Assembly (NCBI GenBank): GCA_027022365.1
Contig: JALVYU010000026.1
Span: forward strand, 372,001-436,000
Origin: Desulfurococcales archaeon
GTDB lineage: Archaea; Thermoproteota; Thermoprotei_A; Sulfolobales; Desulfurococcaceae
Direction of reading: 5' to 3'
Length of the DNA: 64,000 bases
Shown: positions 27,142 to 36,696 of the stretch, piece after piece
Position numbering within the stretch: the first letter of the stretch is position 1
Layout: every line of letters starts with the position of its first letter
Translations under genes and position numbers: made by a program
The notes under the pieces: generated by a model
Seen by the model: the letters and a program-made list of their open reading frames with translations, nothing else
Databases searched by the model: none
What the model was told of the DNA's origin: nothing

Positions 27142-27560
27142 ATCGAATACTACTTATAGCAGACCCCCTTTAATTTCGTATAGACCCGTGTATTACTCTG
27201 TTGGAGCGGAAACAATAGAGTTGAACTCCCCAGTTAGCAAATCATACAACATATAAACATTACCCAGAACACCCAGACCCCACTCTTTCCAGTGGACAAG
27301 CAAATAGAACAGCGAGTTATAGAATAGAGATTAACATTATGCCTATAAATTATTATTTATTTAATATCCAAGATAATCACAGTATCATTATACAAACTAA
27401 ATATTAATTAGTTATATGTGATAAGAGTTCATAAATAAAATAACAAAATCAATTATAATTATGCCGATTAATCCTACTCTTTCCAGTCCTAGCTGATGCT
27501 TTCTCCAAAAGAAATATAGGGGTGACTGACGTTAGTATGTTTAGTTCGGTTCTTCCAGCC

Positions 27561-27589
27561 GAAACCATAGGGTATAACCGGGGAGTTAC
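27561..27589. repeat. 29-nt direct repeat, copy 1
   Basis: Starts GAAACCATAGGGTATAACC and continues with GGGG, A and GTTAC. It matches the copy at 27659-27687 at all but one position; the two starts are 98 bases apart. Here the inner palindrome (TAACC/GGTTA) has one mismatch. Confidence 0.7.
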
Positions 27590-27658
27590 CAAGCCACACT
27601 TAACCCCGGTCAAATACTTATTAAGATGTCTGATGTAGTGTCGGGGCCTCATGGAGTG

Positions 27659-27687
27659 GAAACCATAGGGTATAACCGGGGGGTTAC
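27659..27687. repeat. 29-nt direct repeat, copy 2
   Basis: Second copy of the repeat. Its right part, TAACCGGGGGGTTACAC (27673-27689), is an imperfect palindrome with arms TAACC/GGTTA around GGGG. The same 17 bases recur at 31297-31313 about 3.6 kb away. It lies just outside the 3' end of the Tsr3 gene. Confidence 0.7.
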
Positions 27688-27698
27688 ACATGCACAGA

Positions 27699-28217
27699 TC
27701 AACAGAGCACACGATCACCCCAGAAATCACGTATGATGCGCCGGAGCGCCTCGGGGTTCTCCGCCCTGCTATATTCCCTTAATAGTTCCTCGTTAAGAGT
27801 ATGGAACGTGTTCATCCACTTGTAGAGGCCGAGGAGCTTCCCGTAGAGATCATGGTAGCCCGTAATGTATAGTGCTGCGGCGACGGCCTCGATCGACGAT
27901 AACATGCAGGGCCTTGCATAGTTGATGGGGTTTCCGGGTAGGAGGGGCGGCAGTTTCCTGTGGAGCCCCTTGACATGTACTGTTCTGTGTCTTGCTAGTT
28001 TTTTCCAGCTGCAGTCGTATACTAGTAATCCGTGCTTCTCGATAACCCCCCGGTTCCACGGGCCAAGGTACTCGCCGCTGTAAGGGTCGAGGACCAGGGG
28101 CCATCCCTTGACCCTTCTCGGGTGGACACGGAATGCTAGGCCGTGTCTGACCATTTTCAAACTCGTGTTCTTCCTCGGATCATCCTCGGCCATGTAGACT
28201 ACCATTATTCTCGGCAA
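27699..28217 (-). CDS. tsr3: rRNA aminocarboxypropyltransferase Tsr3 homolog (DUF367)
   Basis: The 172-residue protein has the Tsr3 hallmarks: MVVYMAEDDPRKNTSLKMV at the N-terminus, DPYSGEYLGPW, LLVYDCSWKKL and GNPINYARPCMLSSIEA. Tsr3 transfers an aminocarboxypropyl group from S-adenosylmethionine to a hypermodified uridine of small-subunit rRNA; archaeal homologs modify the same region. The TTG at 28217 is the longest start and the ATG at 28205 an alternative. It is divergent from the next gene, with a 43-base gap. Confidence 0.92.
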   Translation of the reverse strand: MPRIMVVYMAEDDPRKNTSLKMVRHGLAFRVHPRRVKGWPLVLDPYSGEYLGPWNRGVIEKHGLLVYDCSWKKLARHRTVHVKGLHRKLPPLLPGNPINYARPCMLSSIEAVAAALYITGYHDLYGKLLGLYKWMNTFHTLNEELLREYSRAENPEALRRIIRDFWGDRVLC

Positions 28218-28272
28218 GCCGCGTCGCCAAACTATATATTCCGCAGAACCCAGTATATTCTTGGGGATAATA

Positions 28273-28530
28273 ATGGCTAAGGCCGCAGCAATAGTCCTGA
28301 TCCAGACCGAGATCGGGGCCGAATCAAGGGTTATGGAGAAGCTCTACGAGATACCCGAGGTAACCGAGGTATACATCGTCTATGGAATATACGATGTAGT
28401 AGCCAAGGTAGAGGCCGAGAGCCTAGAGAGAATAAGAGAGGTTATAACGAGCAAGATAAGGAAGTTCCCAGAGATAAGGACGACCAGCACAATGGTCGTC
28501 GTTGAGGGTAAGCTCAAGAAGCAGGAGTAA
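28273..28530 (+). CDS. Stand-alone Lrp/AsnC ligand-binding (RAM) domain protein
   Basis: An 85-residue alpha-beta protein matching the regulation-of-amino-acid-metabolism domain: AIVLIQTEIGAE, VTEVYIVYGIYDVVAKVEA and IRTTSTMVVVE. There is no DNA-binding domain. Such proteins assemble into rings and may bind amino acids or modulate Lrp regulators. ATG at 28273 follows GGGGAT by four bases; the TTG at 28261 is in frame but unlikely. Confidence 0.85.
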   Translation: MAKAAAIVLIQTEIGAESRVMEKLYEIPEVTEVYIVYGIYDVVAKVEAESLERIREVITSKIRKFPEIRTTSTMVVVEGKLKKQE

Positions 28531-28655
28531 GACTAACCTCCTAGGCTTTACTAAACCGTTTTTCTCCCCCAGCAAATGAATTCCTGCACAGTCAATCCTA
28601 TCCAGAAAAAGAATAGACCATGCATGTCTCGGGAGGACCAGGTAGGATGAGGTGG

Positions 28656-28764
<109 letters not shown>

Positions 28765-28821
28765 ATCTCCATGTTCTTTAATAGAGTCCCTCAGCAGCCT
28801 TATATCCTTTATCTCGTCGTT

Positions 28822-30030
28822 TCACCTGGTTATCTGGTATTTCCTGACCTCCTCGTACAGCTTCTTCCCCGGCCCCTCCTCGAAATACTGTCTTATCGGC
28901 GCTATCAGCTGGTCTAGGGCATCTGCTAGTGCGTTCTTGAGGTCTAGTGGATGTATTTTACCTGTATCATAGTCTTTGACTAGGTCGTCGTAGCTGGTAT
29001 AGGTCTCCTCGCCCTCCCTTGTCTTGACCGTGAACGAGTCCCGTGTCCTGAACACTATCTCCTTAACATATACTAGGACGGGGTTCTCAATGGTTAGACT
29101 GTATTCCTCCGTCCTACCATTAACTGTCCTGATAACCCTATGCTCTACGATGCTTTTCGGCGGGCAATACGCCTTCCTGATCTTTCTAAATATCTTCTTA
29201 CGGCTATCATGGATGAGAATCGTTGTCTCGGGCTTAGACTTGCTCATCTTACTCGCTATGATGAAGTCCTTCCACGGATCATCGTCAAACCCGGGCAGAG
29301 TCGTTGGCGGAGGCGTCAGGGATGGGAGGAGCCTATGGTGGACGGCGACGGGCTTTCCGTTTACCCCGTAGTCCTCGTAGCCGAGGAGCTTATACATCTT
29401 GTATCTCCGGCCGGCGAGCTCTATAGATTTACCCGCCACGTCCCTGGCCAACATGTTCACTTTCCGCTGATCAATCCCGAGCTGGGGAACATCCACTGGT
29501 AGGTGGAAGATGTCGGCTGCCTGCATTGAGGGATAGAAGAAAATAGCTGTCTCCTTCTCCTCCGCCGCTATCCTTCCAGCTATGGTTAATGCACGCTTGG
29601 TTCTACGGAGGCTGTGGGCCTTAGCTATCAGTATTACTTTCCTCCAGTACTCGGGGTCCGAGAAGAAGTCCATATGCCATACAATCTCTATCTTGTCGAA
29701 AGGTACTCCGAGGACCTCGCACGACCTCCTCCAGACCTCGCGGAAATACTCCCCAGCCCTCCTGATCCTCTCTAGGTCGCCTCCCAGCTTATTGTTTATC
29801 CATGCATAATCGTCGGCCAGCAGGTACTTCATCCTAAAGCCTGCTTTGAGAAGATAGCCAGTAAGTATTGTGCGGTAGATGGCGATAGGGATGTGTGCCA
29901 GGCCGGATGGCTCGAAGCCGTCGTAGGCCCATGGATGCTCCTTTGTCTCAAGAAGAATCCTCAAGTCCTTCTCGGTCACGATCTCTCTGGCGAACTCCTT
30001 GATATAGGATAGCCGTGTCTCAACATCCAA
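28822..30030 (-). CDS. tyrS: Tyrosyl-tRNA synthetase
   Basis: A class I synthetase of 402 residues. The substrate pocket reads YDGFEPSGLAHI, with HIPIA in the HIGH position, and KMSKSKPET is the second signature. The region MQAADIFHLPVDVPQLGIDQRK is conserved in archaeal TyrRS. The C-terminal helical domain binds the anticodon. It lies downstream of the eL37/LSm pair on the same strand, with a 109-base gap. Confidence 0.94.
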   Translation of the reverse strand: MDVETRLSYIKEFAREIVTEKDLRILLETKEHPWAYDGFEPSGLAHIPIAIYRTILTGYLLKAGFRMKYLLADDYAWINNKLGGDLERIRRAGEYFREVWRRSCEVLGVPFDKIEIVWHMDFFSDPEYWRKVILIAKAHSLRRTKRALTIAGRIAAEEKETAIFFYPSMQAADIFHLPVDVPQLGIDQRKVNMLARDVAGKSIELAGRRYKMYKLLGYEDYGVNGKPVAVHHRLLPSLTPPPTTLPGFDDDPWKDFIIASKMSKSKPETTILIHDSRKKIFRKIRKAYCPPKSIVEHRVIRTVNGRTEEYSLTIENPVLVYVKEIVFRTRDSFTVKTREGEETYTSYDDLVKDYDTGKIHPLDLKNALADALDQLIAPIRQYFEEGPGKKLYEEVRKYQITR

Positions 30031-30139
30031 TACGTATACACCCCGTAGACTATAGTATGGAGATTGTCTTGAACCAAAGATATCGTTATCGCCCTAAGGA
30101 TGGATTGTCGGAGAGGATTATCTTGGAGCCTGATAGAGG

Positions 30140-30328
30140 CTAGACGATCCTTACACGGTTGACCTTCTTGTTCTGCCAACTATACCTCCTGATCCTCTTG
30201 CTTCTCCCAAAACCACATGCAGCACAGTAGCCCTTAGCGACGTTGAACGCGTGTCTACCGCACCGCCTACATCTTATGTGTGTCTTGCTCCTCCCGTGCT
30301 TACCCATTGAAGGCGTTCCTTTACCCAT
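30140..30328 (-). CDS. rpl37e: Ribosomal protein eL37
   Basis: The 62-residue basic protein begins [17 protein letters not shown] and has two zinc knuckles, CRRC and CAAC, 15 residues apart, as in all eL37 proteins. It is a structural component of the large subunit. It follows the LSm gene by 34 bases; the LSm-eL37 pair is widespread in archaea. Confidence 0.97.
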   Translation of the reverse strand: MGKGTPSMGKHGRSKTHIRCRRCGRHAFNVAKGYCAACGFGRSKRIRRYSWQNKKVNRVRIV

Positions 30329-30362
30329 ACATGATCACCCCGGCTGGGCTTCTCGGCCATGA

Positions 30363-30596
<234 letters not shown>

Positions 30597-30808
30597 TCAT
30601 CTCCGTCTAGTGCTTGTTCCCTCCATTCAATCATAACGTCTATGCCTAGGAGTATTGGGTAATGTATCCAAGTATATAAGTACTATGGATCACATGTGTA
30701 TGTGACAAGTAATAAGTCTCCCTCCACAATATTATCTCGAAGGATATGTGGAGGGGATCCCTGGCTGATCTTATGATGAGCTTTCGGTCGCCCCGAAGGT
30801 GATCCGTA

Positions 30809-31288
30809 TTGCCTAGGCGGTGGGTGTTATCCAAGAAGGAGAGGAAACAGCTCGTCAAGGAATTGTCCAGTCTTTATCCGGGCCTGGAGCTCGACCCGTC
30901 CTCGAAGATCGAGTACTACCAGTCCAGAGAACTACCCCTAATCATAATAGTTGATGATGTCCCAGCATTCTTCAAGTACGAGGATAAATGGGTACCACAT
31001 CTGAAATACCTGCTCAGTAAAGGATACGAGTGGATCCCACGGATCGTTGTGGATATGGGGGCCGTCAAGCCCCTGGGCCGAGGAGCAGACGTTATGGCCC
31101 CAGGCATAAGGAGAGTTGTCGGGGAGTTCCGGGCAGGCGATCCCGTAGCGGTCGTGGATGAAAAGTATGGAAAACCATTCGTTGTAGGAATAGCTCTTGT
31201 AGACTCAGTCAGAATCCCCGGTATGAAGAGGGGGAGGGTTGTTAGGAATATCCATCGTGTCGGTGATAGGATTTGGCGTTTACTCTAG
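30809..31288 (+). CDS. PUA-domain RNA-binding protein (MCTS1/Tma20-like)
   Basis: The 159-residue protein has an N-terminal pre-PUA domain (residues 1-75) and a PUA domain with the pattern RIVVDMGAVKPLGRGADVMAPG...GDPVAVVDEKYGKPFVVG. This layout matches MCTS1/Tma20 homologs, which act in translation with the ribosome. The TTG start is supported by GGTGAT six bases upstream. It is divergent from the LSm gene. Confidence 0.85.
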   Translation: MPRRWVLSKKERKQLVKELSSLYPGLELDPSSKIEYYQSRELPLIIIVDDVPAFFKYEDKWVPHLKYLLSKGYEWIPRIVVDMGAVKPLGRGADVMAPGIRRVVGEFRAGDPVAVVDEKYGKPFVVGIALVDSVRIPGMKRGRVVRNIHRVGDRIWRLL

Positions 31289-31296
31289 CTCTGTGT

Positions 31297-31313
31297 TAAC
31301 CGGGGGGTTACAC
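31297..31313. repeat. Third copy of the 17-nt palindromic repeat core
   Basis: TAACCGGGGGGTTACAC is identical to 27673-27689. Preceded by GTGT, it can fold as GTG-TAACC/GGTTA-CAC with a GGGG loop. It sits in the gap between the PUA gene and the FKBP gene, a few bases after the PUA stop, so it may be a terminator-like hairpin or a protein-binding site. Confidence 0.55.
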
Positions 31314-31417
31314 GGGATCGCATCCTCTGGAACAGACATGATATTTTTATAAAGACTACAACACCGTAGATATGCCTAGCATAGACAAAACAAGATAAGC
31401 AGAGGTGAACGCCTAGA

Positions 31418-32212
31418 ATGCCTTTCAATGAGGGCGACTTCATAGTACTCGAGTACACGATCAGGGTAAAGGAGACGGGCAACATAGTTGATACAACGAA
31501 TGAGGAGCTCGCTAAGAAAGAAGGTGTTTACGAGTCGGGCAGGCTGTACGGGCCGACCCTAATAGTTCTCGGTAAGGGCTGGCTCAACAAGTATGTTGAG
31601 GAGAAGATCAAGGAGCTCGACGTGGGTGGAGAGGCCGAGATAGAGGTTCCACCCGAAAAAGCGTTTGGTGAAAGGGATCCCGGCAAAGTAAGGGTGTTTA
31701 GTATAAGAGAGTTTAGGAAGCGGGGATACAGGGTCCGGGTTGGAGACGTTGTAGAGGTTGGCGGCGAGAAAGGCATTGTAAAAAGCATAACTGGCGGCAG
31801 AGTGATCATTGACTTCAACCACCCACTAGCGGGTAAGACCCTCATCTACAAGGTCAAGATAGTTAGGAAGCTTGAGGGAACAGAGGAGAAGATCAAGGGC
31901 CTTGCGAGGAGGTATCTGCAGATACCGGAGGAAGAGCTCAAGATAGAGTATGATCCTGAGGAGAAGAAGGTCGTCATAGAGATCCCGACGAAATACATGG
32001 CTAGAAGAGATATACAGTACGCCAAGATACTCCTGGTCACAGACATTTACGATATGCTGAAAGACGAGGTAGATAAGGTAGTGTTCCAGGAAGTATTCAC
32101 GAGGCGGAAGGAAGAGAAGGTGGGGAAACAAGAAGAAGCCGAGAAGAGGGAAGCCGAGGAGAAGACGGGAGAAGCACCTAAGGAAGAAGAAGCTGCAGAG
32201 GAGAAGGCTTAG
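31418..32212 (+). CDS. FKBP-type peptidyl-prolyl isomerase, SlyD-like with acidic tail
   Basis: The 264-residue protein carries an FKBP core split by an insert-in-flap domain (residues 1-155, with EKAFGERDP, GDVVEVGG and IDFNHPLAGKTL), then a second alpha-beta domain (about 155-225) and a highly charged Glu/Lys tail. This is the long archaeal form, which combines prolyl isomerase and chaperone activity. The tail is a low-complexity coiled region. It stands as a single gene with its own promoter region. Confidence 0.92.
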   Translation: MPFNEGDFIVLEYTIRVKETGNIVDTTNEELAKKEGVYESGRLYGPTLIVLGKGWLNKYVEEKIKELDVGGEAEIEVPPEKAFGERDPGKVRVFSIREFRKRGYRVRVGDVVEVGGEKGIVKSITGGRVIIDFNHPLAGKTLIYKVKIVRKLEGTEEKIKGLARRYLQIPEEELKIEYDPEEKKVVIEIPTKYMARRDIQYAKILLVTDIYDMLKDEVDKVVFQEVFTRRKEEKVGKQEEAEKREAEEKTGEAPKEEEAAEEKA

Positions 32213-32238
32213 CCCGAGCTGTAACAGCTCAACTTATG

Positions 32239-33333
32239 TTACTCTATAACACCTGTTTCTTTAGCAAGTCTCCAGGCCGCTTCCGGGGTAAGGCCGTTCT
32301 CGCCCAGTATCGTGTATCTCTCCGGCCTAATACGGTGCGCTATGGTTAGAGCCTTAACAATGATCTCAGCCGGTATACCCAGTTCTCTCGCAGTTACGGG
32401 TAATCCGATCCTTTTCATTACGGATCTGACCTTCTTCCACCGCTTATCGCCGTAGAGGTATAGCATCATAATCGTCCCAACTCCTACCTGTTCTCCATGT
32501 AGTGCCTTCCCTGGAGCAAGTATGTCCAGGGCGTGGCTAAACAAGTGCTCAGAACCGCTTGCAGGCCTGCTTGAACCAGCTATGCACATCGCTACACCAC
32601 TGCTTATCAGTGCCTCGACAAGGATTCTGATACCGTCCGGGTTACCGCTCCCGATGAGCTCGTGGTATCTCAGCACATGTTTCGCCGATAGGAGTGCTAG
32701 CTGCGCGGCGTACTCGCCATAGTATTCTCCTTTAAGCCTATGCGCTAACTGCCAGTCCTTAACAGCTGTGAGTTTCCCTATGAGGTCTCCTACACCGCTG
32801 AGATTTAGTCTTCTAGGAGCTCTTGATATGATCGATATGTCGGCGAGGATCAGTGTGGGTGTGACGGCCGGCATACTGGTCGGCTTATCCCTGCCCTTAA
32901 GACTTGCGAAAGGAGATGTTATCCCGTCGTGGCTGGCGGCCGTTGGAACACTTACCAGTAACCCGTTATTCCTGGATGCAGAATACTTGGCTATATCTAT
33001 GGATTTGCCTCCGCCGATACCTAGGTATATGGTTATACCTTGCTCCCTCGTCTCGGCAGCTACTTTCTCAGCGACGGATATATGGGGGGATTCAACAATC
33101 CATGTGCCCACCTTTAAGCCGGAAGCCTTAAGACGCTCCTCTATTTTACGGGATATTTTTTCATATACGTGGGGCCCTGTTATCAGGGCGATGCGGTCAT
33201 CTGTTGAAACATTTATTTCCTCGAGATAACGCGTTATGTTCGATGCAATATTGTTTCCCACAACAACGAGTTTCGGTAAGATGATCTTATGTTGTTTGGC
33301 GCTGTTCACTTCTAATACACCATTTACATACAA
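32239..33333 (-). CDS. egsA: sn-glycerol-1-phosphate dehydrogenase
   Basis: This enzyme reduces dihydroxyacetone phosphate to sn-glycerol 1-phosphate, fixing the stereochemistry of archaeal lipids. The 364-residue protein shows the NAD-binding GIGGGKSIDIAK, AASHDGITSP with the zinc-ligand Asp region, SGSEHLFSHAL and ALHGEQVG with the zinc-ligand histidines. TTTATAAATA lies about 25 bases before the TTG at 33333, compatible with a leaderless start. Divergent from the proteasome gene. Confidence 0.95.
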   Translation of the reverse strand: MYVNGVLEVNSAKQHKIILPKLVVVGNNIASNITRYLEEINVSTDDRIALITGPHVYEKISRKIEERLKASGLKVGTWIVESPHISVAEKVAAETREQGITIYLGIGGGKSIDIAKYSASRNNGLLVSVPTAASHDGITSPFASLKGRDKPTSMPAVTPTLILADISIISRAPRRLNLSGVGDLIGKLTAVKDWQLAHRLKGEYYGEYAAQLALLSAKHVLRYHELIGSGNPDGIRILVEALISSGVAMCIAGSSRPASGSEHLFSHALDILAPGKALHGEQVGVGTIMMLYLYGDKRWKKVRSVMKRIGLPVTARELGIPAEIIVKALTIAHRIRPERYTILGENGLTPEAAWRLAKETGVIE

Positions 33334-33418
33334 TTTATCGGTGGCTACAAGTGTATTTATAAATAAGCATAATTAGATAGTTTGTGCATGGCATTATCTC
33401 TGGTAGCGGTGGGTGTTA

Positions 33419-34042
33419 ATGACTAGTAAGACCGCGTCTAAGACGACGACCGTTGGGCTCGTGGTAAGAGATTATGTTGTCCTAGCAGCTGATAAGCGTG
33501 CCACAGCGGGCACTATGGTCGCACATAATAGGGTTATGAAGATACAAAAGATAGATGATCATGCAGCGATGACTATCTCAGGCCTAGTCGCTGATGCTCA
33601 GTACATTGTTGAGCAGGCCAGATATATATCGCGCAAATACAGCCTCGACATGGGGAAACCCATAAGTATTAGAGGGCTTGCCTCGCAGATCTCCATTATA
33701 TTACAGGCGTACCTTAGGATGAATCCGTTCATAGTCCAGCTTATCATAGGCGGATATGATGTGGCGCCTCACATATATTATGTAGACTTATTCGGTAGCC
33801 TTAGTGAAGAAAAATATATAGCTACGGGCTCGGGTTCGCCGGTTGCATATGGCGTTCTAGAGTCGGGCTATCGAGAAGATCTAAGTCTCGAGGAAGCGAA
33901 AGATCTGGCGTACAGAGCTGTCAGGGCTGCTACTGAGAGGGATAGCTATAGTGGTGAAGGCGTGGACATAGTTGTGATCGGTAAGGACTTGTATGAGGAG
34001 GAAACAAGGCTTTTCCGGAAAAAGGTAGTGAGTCTCTTATAG
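33419..34042 (+). CDS. psmB: Proteasome subunit beta, catalytic type
   Basis: The 207-residue precursor has a short propeptide of eight residues ending SK, then TTTVGL with the catalytic Thr1. Asp in VVLAADKR and Lys33 in the same stretch are present, and GSGSPVAYG and DSYSGEG complete the active site. It forms the active inner ring of the 20S core. The residue before Thr1 is Lys where Gly is common. ATG at 33419 follows GGTGGGTG. Compare the second, inactive-looking beta gene at 39702. Confidence 0.95.
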   Translation: MTSKTASKTTTVGLVVRDYVVLAADKRATAGTMVAHNRVMKIQKIDDHAAMTISGLVADAQYIVEQARYISRKYSLDMGKPISIRGLASQISIILQAYLRMNPFIVQLIIGGYDVAPHIYYVDLFGSLSEEKYIATGSGSPVAYGVLESGYREDLSLEEAKDLAYRAVRAATERDSYSGEGVDIVVIGKDLYEEETRLFRKKVVSLL

Positions 34043-34209
34043 GCTAATACGTTCTCCGAGGCCTAGAATATAATAAGGTATATTAAGTAAACAATCATAA
34101 CTCACATATTGATAATAATCGGGCACACTATGTGCTCGTGTTTCTAGTTAGTTAAACATACTGATGTTCTAGCTAATCAACTCGATCAACGATATAATGG
34201 TGTTGGAGT

Positions 34210-36165
34210 GTGAAAAGACTGATAATAGATCGAGGGAGAACAACACTACTCCGCCAGATCCTCGCGGAATTACCGCCCGATATAGGGCTGACAAACATCG
34301 AGTTCGAGGGACCGGAGATAGTCCTTTATGTTAAGAATAGGAAGGCTATTGCCAACAAACTAGATCTGGTCAAGAACATCGCTAAGAAGGTCAGGAAGAG
34401 GGTAGTGATACGAGTACACCCAGACGCCAGGCTTCCACCGCAAGAGGCTAAGGAGAAAATACTAGAGCTTGTTCCTAAGGATGCCGGAATCGATCCTAAC
34501 AGTATAGTGTTTGATAAAACCCTGGGGGAGGTATGGATCAAGGCCGAGAAGCCCGGAATGGTTATAGGTAAGGGGGCGGTGCTCCATCATCTAATTCTAG
34601 CGGAGACGGGTTGGCGCCCCGAAGTATTCAGAGCGTCACCGCTGGAGTCGAAAACACTTAACGTCATCATGACGAACCTGTTAAAGCAGAGTGATTATAG
34701 GCTGAGGTTCCTCAGGTACATAGGCGAGAGAATACATCGAGACGTGATCTTTAAGAACAATTATGTCAGGATAACAGCGCTAGGAGGGTTCATGGAGGTC
34801 GGGAGATCAGCCATCCTCGTCGAGACTAGGGAGAGCAGAGTCCTCCTAGATCTTGGCGTAAATGTCGGCGCAGGATCAGATCCTAACAGGGCTTATCCAT
34901 ACATAGACATAAGCCAGATAAGAATATCGGAGCTCGACGCCGTAGTAGTTACTCATGCTCATCTAGACCACTGCGGCTTGGCACCGCTCCTATTCAAATA
35001 CGGCTATCGAGGCCCCGTATATGTTACTAAGCCCACGAGAGAGCTCATGGCAATCATGATCAAGGATTATATAGAGGTAACGCAGCGCGAGGGAAAATAC
35101 CTGCCCTACGGCGAGAAAGAGCTCATGACGATGATACTTCACACGATACCGCTGGGATATAATGAAGTGACTGATGTAGCTCCCGATATAAAGGTTACAA
35201 TGTATAATGCCGGCCATATCCTCGGATCAGCCATTGTCCACCTACACATAGGGAGCGGGCTCCACAACATAGTCTACACAGGCGACTTCAAGTACGCTAA
35301 CACCAGGCTCCTCGAGAGAGCCAACGACAAGTTCCCCCGTGTGGAGACCCTAATAATGGAGTCAACATACGGTGCTACAAGGCAACAGAATAGGCGTGAG
35401 GCGGAACAAGAACTAATCAGTATTATCAAGAGAACTATCGAGAGGCAGGGCATAGTCCTTATACCTGTTTTCGCCGTTGGTAGGGGCCAGGAGATAATGC
35501 TTGTATTAAGCGACGCCATACAGCGCGGGCTACTGCCCAGAGTTGACGTGTTTATCGAGGGCCTAGTAAACGAGGTTACAGCGATACATACACAGTACCC
35601 CGAATACCTGAACCGCAATCTGAAAGACATGATATACCGTGGCGAGAACCCCTTTGTGGCTGATTACTTCCACATCATAGAGGGGCATAAGGCTAGGCCT
35701 GATATCGTGGAGACAAGGCCATCCATAATAATTGCTACCAGTGGTATGCTGACCGGCGGGCCAGCAGTGGAGTACCTAAGACTAATAGCAAGCGATCCAA
35801 GGAACTCCCTCGTCTTCGTTGGCTACCAGGCGGAGGGAACATTGGGGAGGAGGATCAAGGATGGTCTCCGGGAGCTCCAAATGGTGATTGATAACAAGGT
35901 AGAGATCGTTAGGATAAACCTCGAAGTATACAGTGTCGAGGGCTTCTCAGGGCATAGCGACCAGAGCGAACTACTGAGGTATGTCCGCAACATCGCGCCG
36001 AGACCCCGCAACATCGTGCTAAATCACGGCGAGCCCACAGCCATTATGACGCTTGCAAGGCTTGTGTCACGCCTCGTATCTAATCCTAGAAGTGGCTATG
36101 TTGGTTCGACACAAGTGTTCACACCGAATATTCTCGACTCTATACACTTGACTGCGCGGAGGTGA
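34210..36165 (+). CDS. fttA: Transcription termination factor FttA (aCPSF1)
   Basis: The 651-residue protein has an N-terminal KH pair (residues 1-145) followed by a metallo-beta-lactamase/beta-CASP nuclease. Zinc motif HAHLDH lies near residue 248, GHILGSA near 340, STYGA near 385 and the beta-CASP motif SGHSDQ near 580. FttA cleaves nascent transcripts and is the main archaeal termination factor. The GTG start lies 168 bases after psmB. It is followed within ten bases by nadM. Confidence 0.95.
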   Translation: MKRLIIDRGRTTLLRQILAELPPDIGLTNIEFEGPEIVLYVKNRKAIANKLDLVKNIAKKVRKRVVIRVHPDARLPPQEAKEKILELVPKDAGIDPNSIVFDKTLGEVWIKAEKPGMVIGKGAVLHHLILAETGWRPEVFRASPLESKTLNVIMTNLLKQSDYRLRFLRYIGERIHRDVIFKNNYVRITALGGFMEVGRSAILVETRESRVLLDLGVNVGAGSDPNRAYPYIDISQIRISELDAVVVTHAHLDHCGLAPLLFKYGYRGPVYVTKPTRELMAIMIKDYIEVTQREGKYLPYGEKELMTMILHTIPLGYNEVTDVAPDIKVTMYNAGHILGSAIVHLHIGSGLHNIVYTGDFKYANTRLLERANDKFPRVETLIMESTYGATRQQNRREAEQELISIIKRTIERQGIVLIPVFAVGRGQEIMLVLSDAIQRGLLPRVDVFIEGLVNEVTAIHTQYPEYLNRNLKDMIYRGENPFVADYFHIIEGHKARPDIVETRPSIIIATSGMLTGGPAVEYLRLIASDPRNSLVFVGYQAEGTLGRRIKDGLRELQMVIDNKVEIVRINLEVYSVEGFSGHSDQSELLRYVRNIAPRPRNIVLNHGEPTAIMTLARLVSRLVSNPRSGYVGSTQVFTPNILDSIHLTARR

Positions 36166-36174
36166 AGATACACG

Positions 36175-36696
36175 ATGGTAAGAAGAGTGTTATTTCCCGG
36201 GAGATTCCAGCCGTTCCATAACGGGCATTTAAAGATCGTTAAATATCTCGCCGATAAATTTGATGAAGTCGTCATAGCTATCGGGAGCGCGCAGGAGGGA
36301 TTTACTTGTAGGAATCCGTTTACGGCTAGTGAGAGAATAGAGATGATCGATGAAACGTTAAGGGCCTCCGGTATGTCTAGAGACGAGTATCTCTTGATCC
36401 CGGTACCTGATATACATAAACCCATGGCATGGACTACATATGTACTAGGTATGATTCCGAGAGTAGAAGCTGTAGCAACTGGGAACCCTCATGTAGAGTT
36501 TCTTTATAGATGGCTCGGCATCGATGTCGTAAAGATCGAGCTATACAATCCACATCTCTACAGCGGCACTGTTATACGTAGGCTCATGATGGTTAGTGAT
36601 ACGTGGCGTGAAAGAGTACCCAAACCTGTTGCGAGATATATTGATAACATAGATGGCGTAGAGCGTGTTAAGAGGGTGTGCAGAAATACTTGTTGA
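36175..36696 (+). CDS. nadM: Nicotinamide-nucleotide adenylyltransferase (NadM)
   Basis: The 173-residue nucleotidyltransferase has the archaeal GRFQPFHNGH motif at residues 9-18 and SGTVIRRLM near residue 125, both ATP-binding. It makes NAD from NMN and ATP. It is nine bases downstream of fttA and overlaps rtcA by 32 bases, suggesting a fttA-nadM-rtcA transcript. Confidence 0.95.
   Translation: MVRRVLFPGRFQPFHNGHLKIVKYLADKFDEVVIAIGSAQEGFTCRNPFTASERIEMIDETLRASGMSRDEYLLIPVPDIHKPMAWTTYVLGMIPRVEAVATGNPHVEFLYRWLGIDVVKIELYNPHLYSGTVIRRLMMVSDTWRERVPKPVARYIDNIDGVERVKRVCRNTC

Larger units (their letters stand above)
27142..27698. other. AT-rich gene-free region with short repeats
   Basis: About 550 bases without a credible gene. 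The RNase P RNA promoter must lie at the left end (CTATAAGTA near 27150-27160). The middle (about 27310-27470) is very AT-rich. ACTCTTTCCAGT occurs at 27282-27293 and again at 27476-27487. At the right end are two copies of a 29-nt repeat. No transposase remnant or CRISPR structure is evident. Confidence 0.5.

Noticed and set aside
26828-27173. Several open frames in the GC-rich block after the oxidoreductase operon
   Set aside because: They coincide with the RNase P RNA, whose P1 helix and conserved regions are clear; the frames are chance openings in GC-rich DNA.
27561-27687. CRISPR array suspected from the 29-nt repeats
   Set aside because: Only two copies, about 70 nt between them, and the core recurs alone 3.6 kb away. 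No cas genes in the window.
30750-30776. Box C/D sRNA suggested by CTGA followed by ATGATGA
   Set aside because: No matching C box upstream and no D box downstream at guide distance; the sequence is in the leader of the PUA-domain gene.
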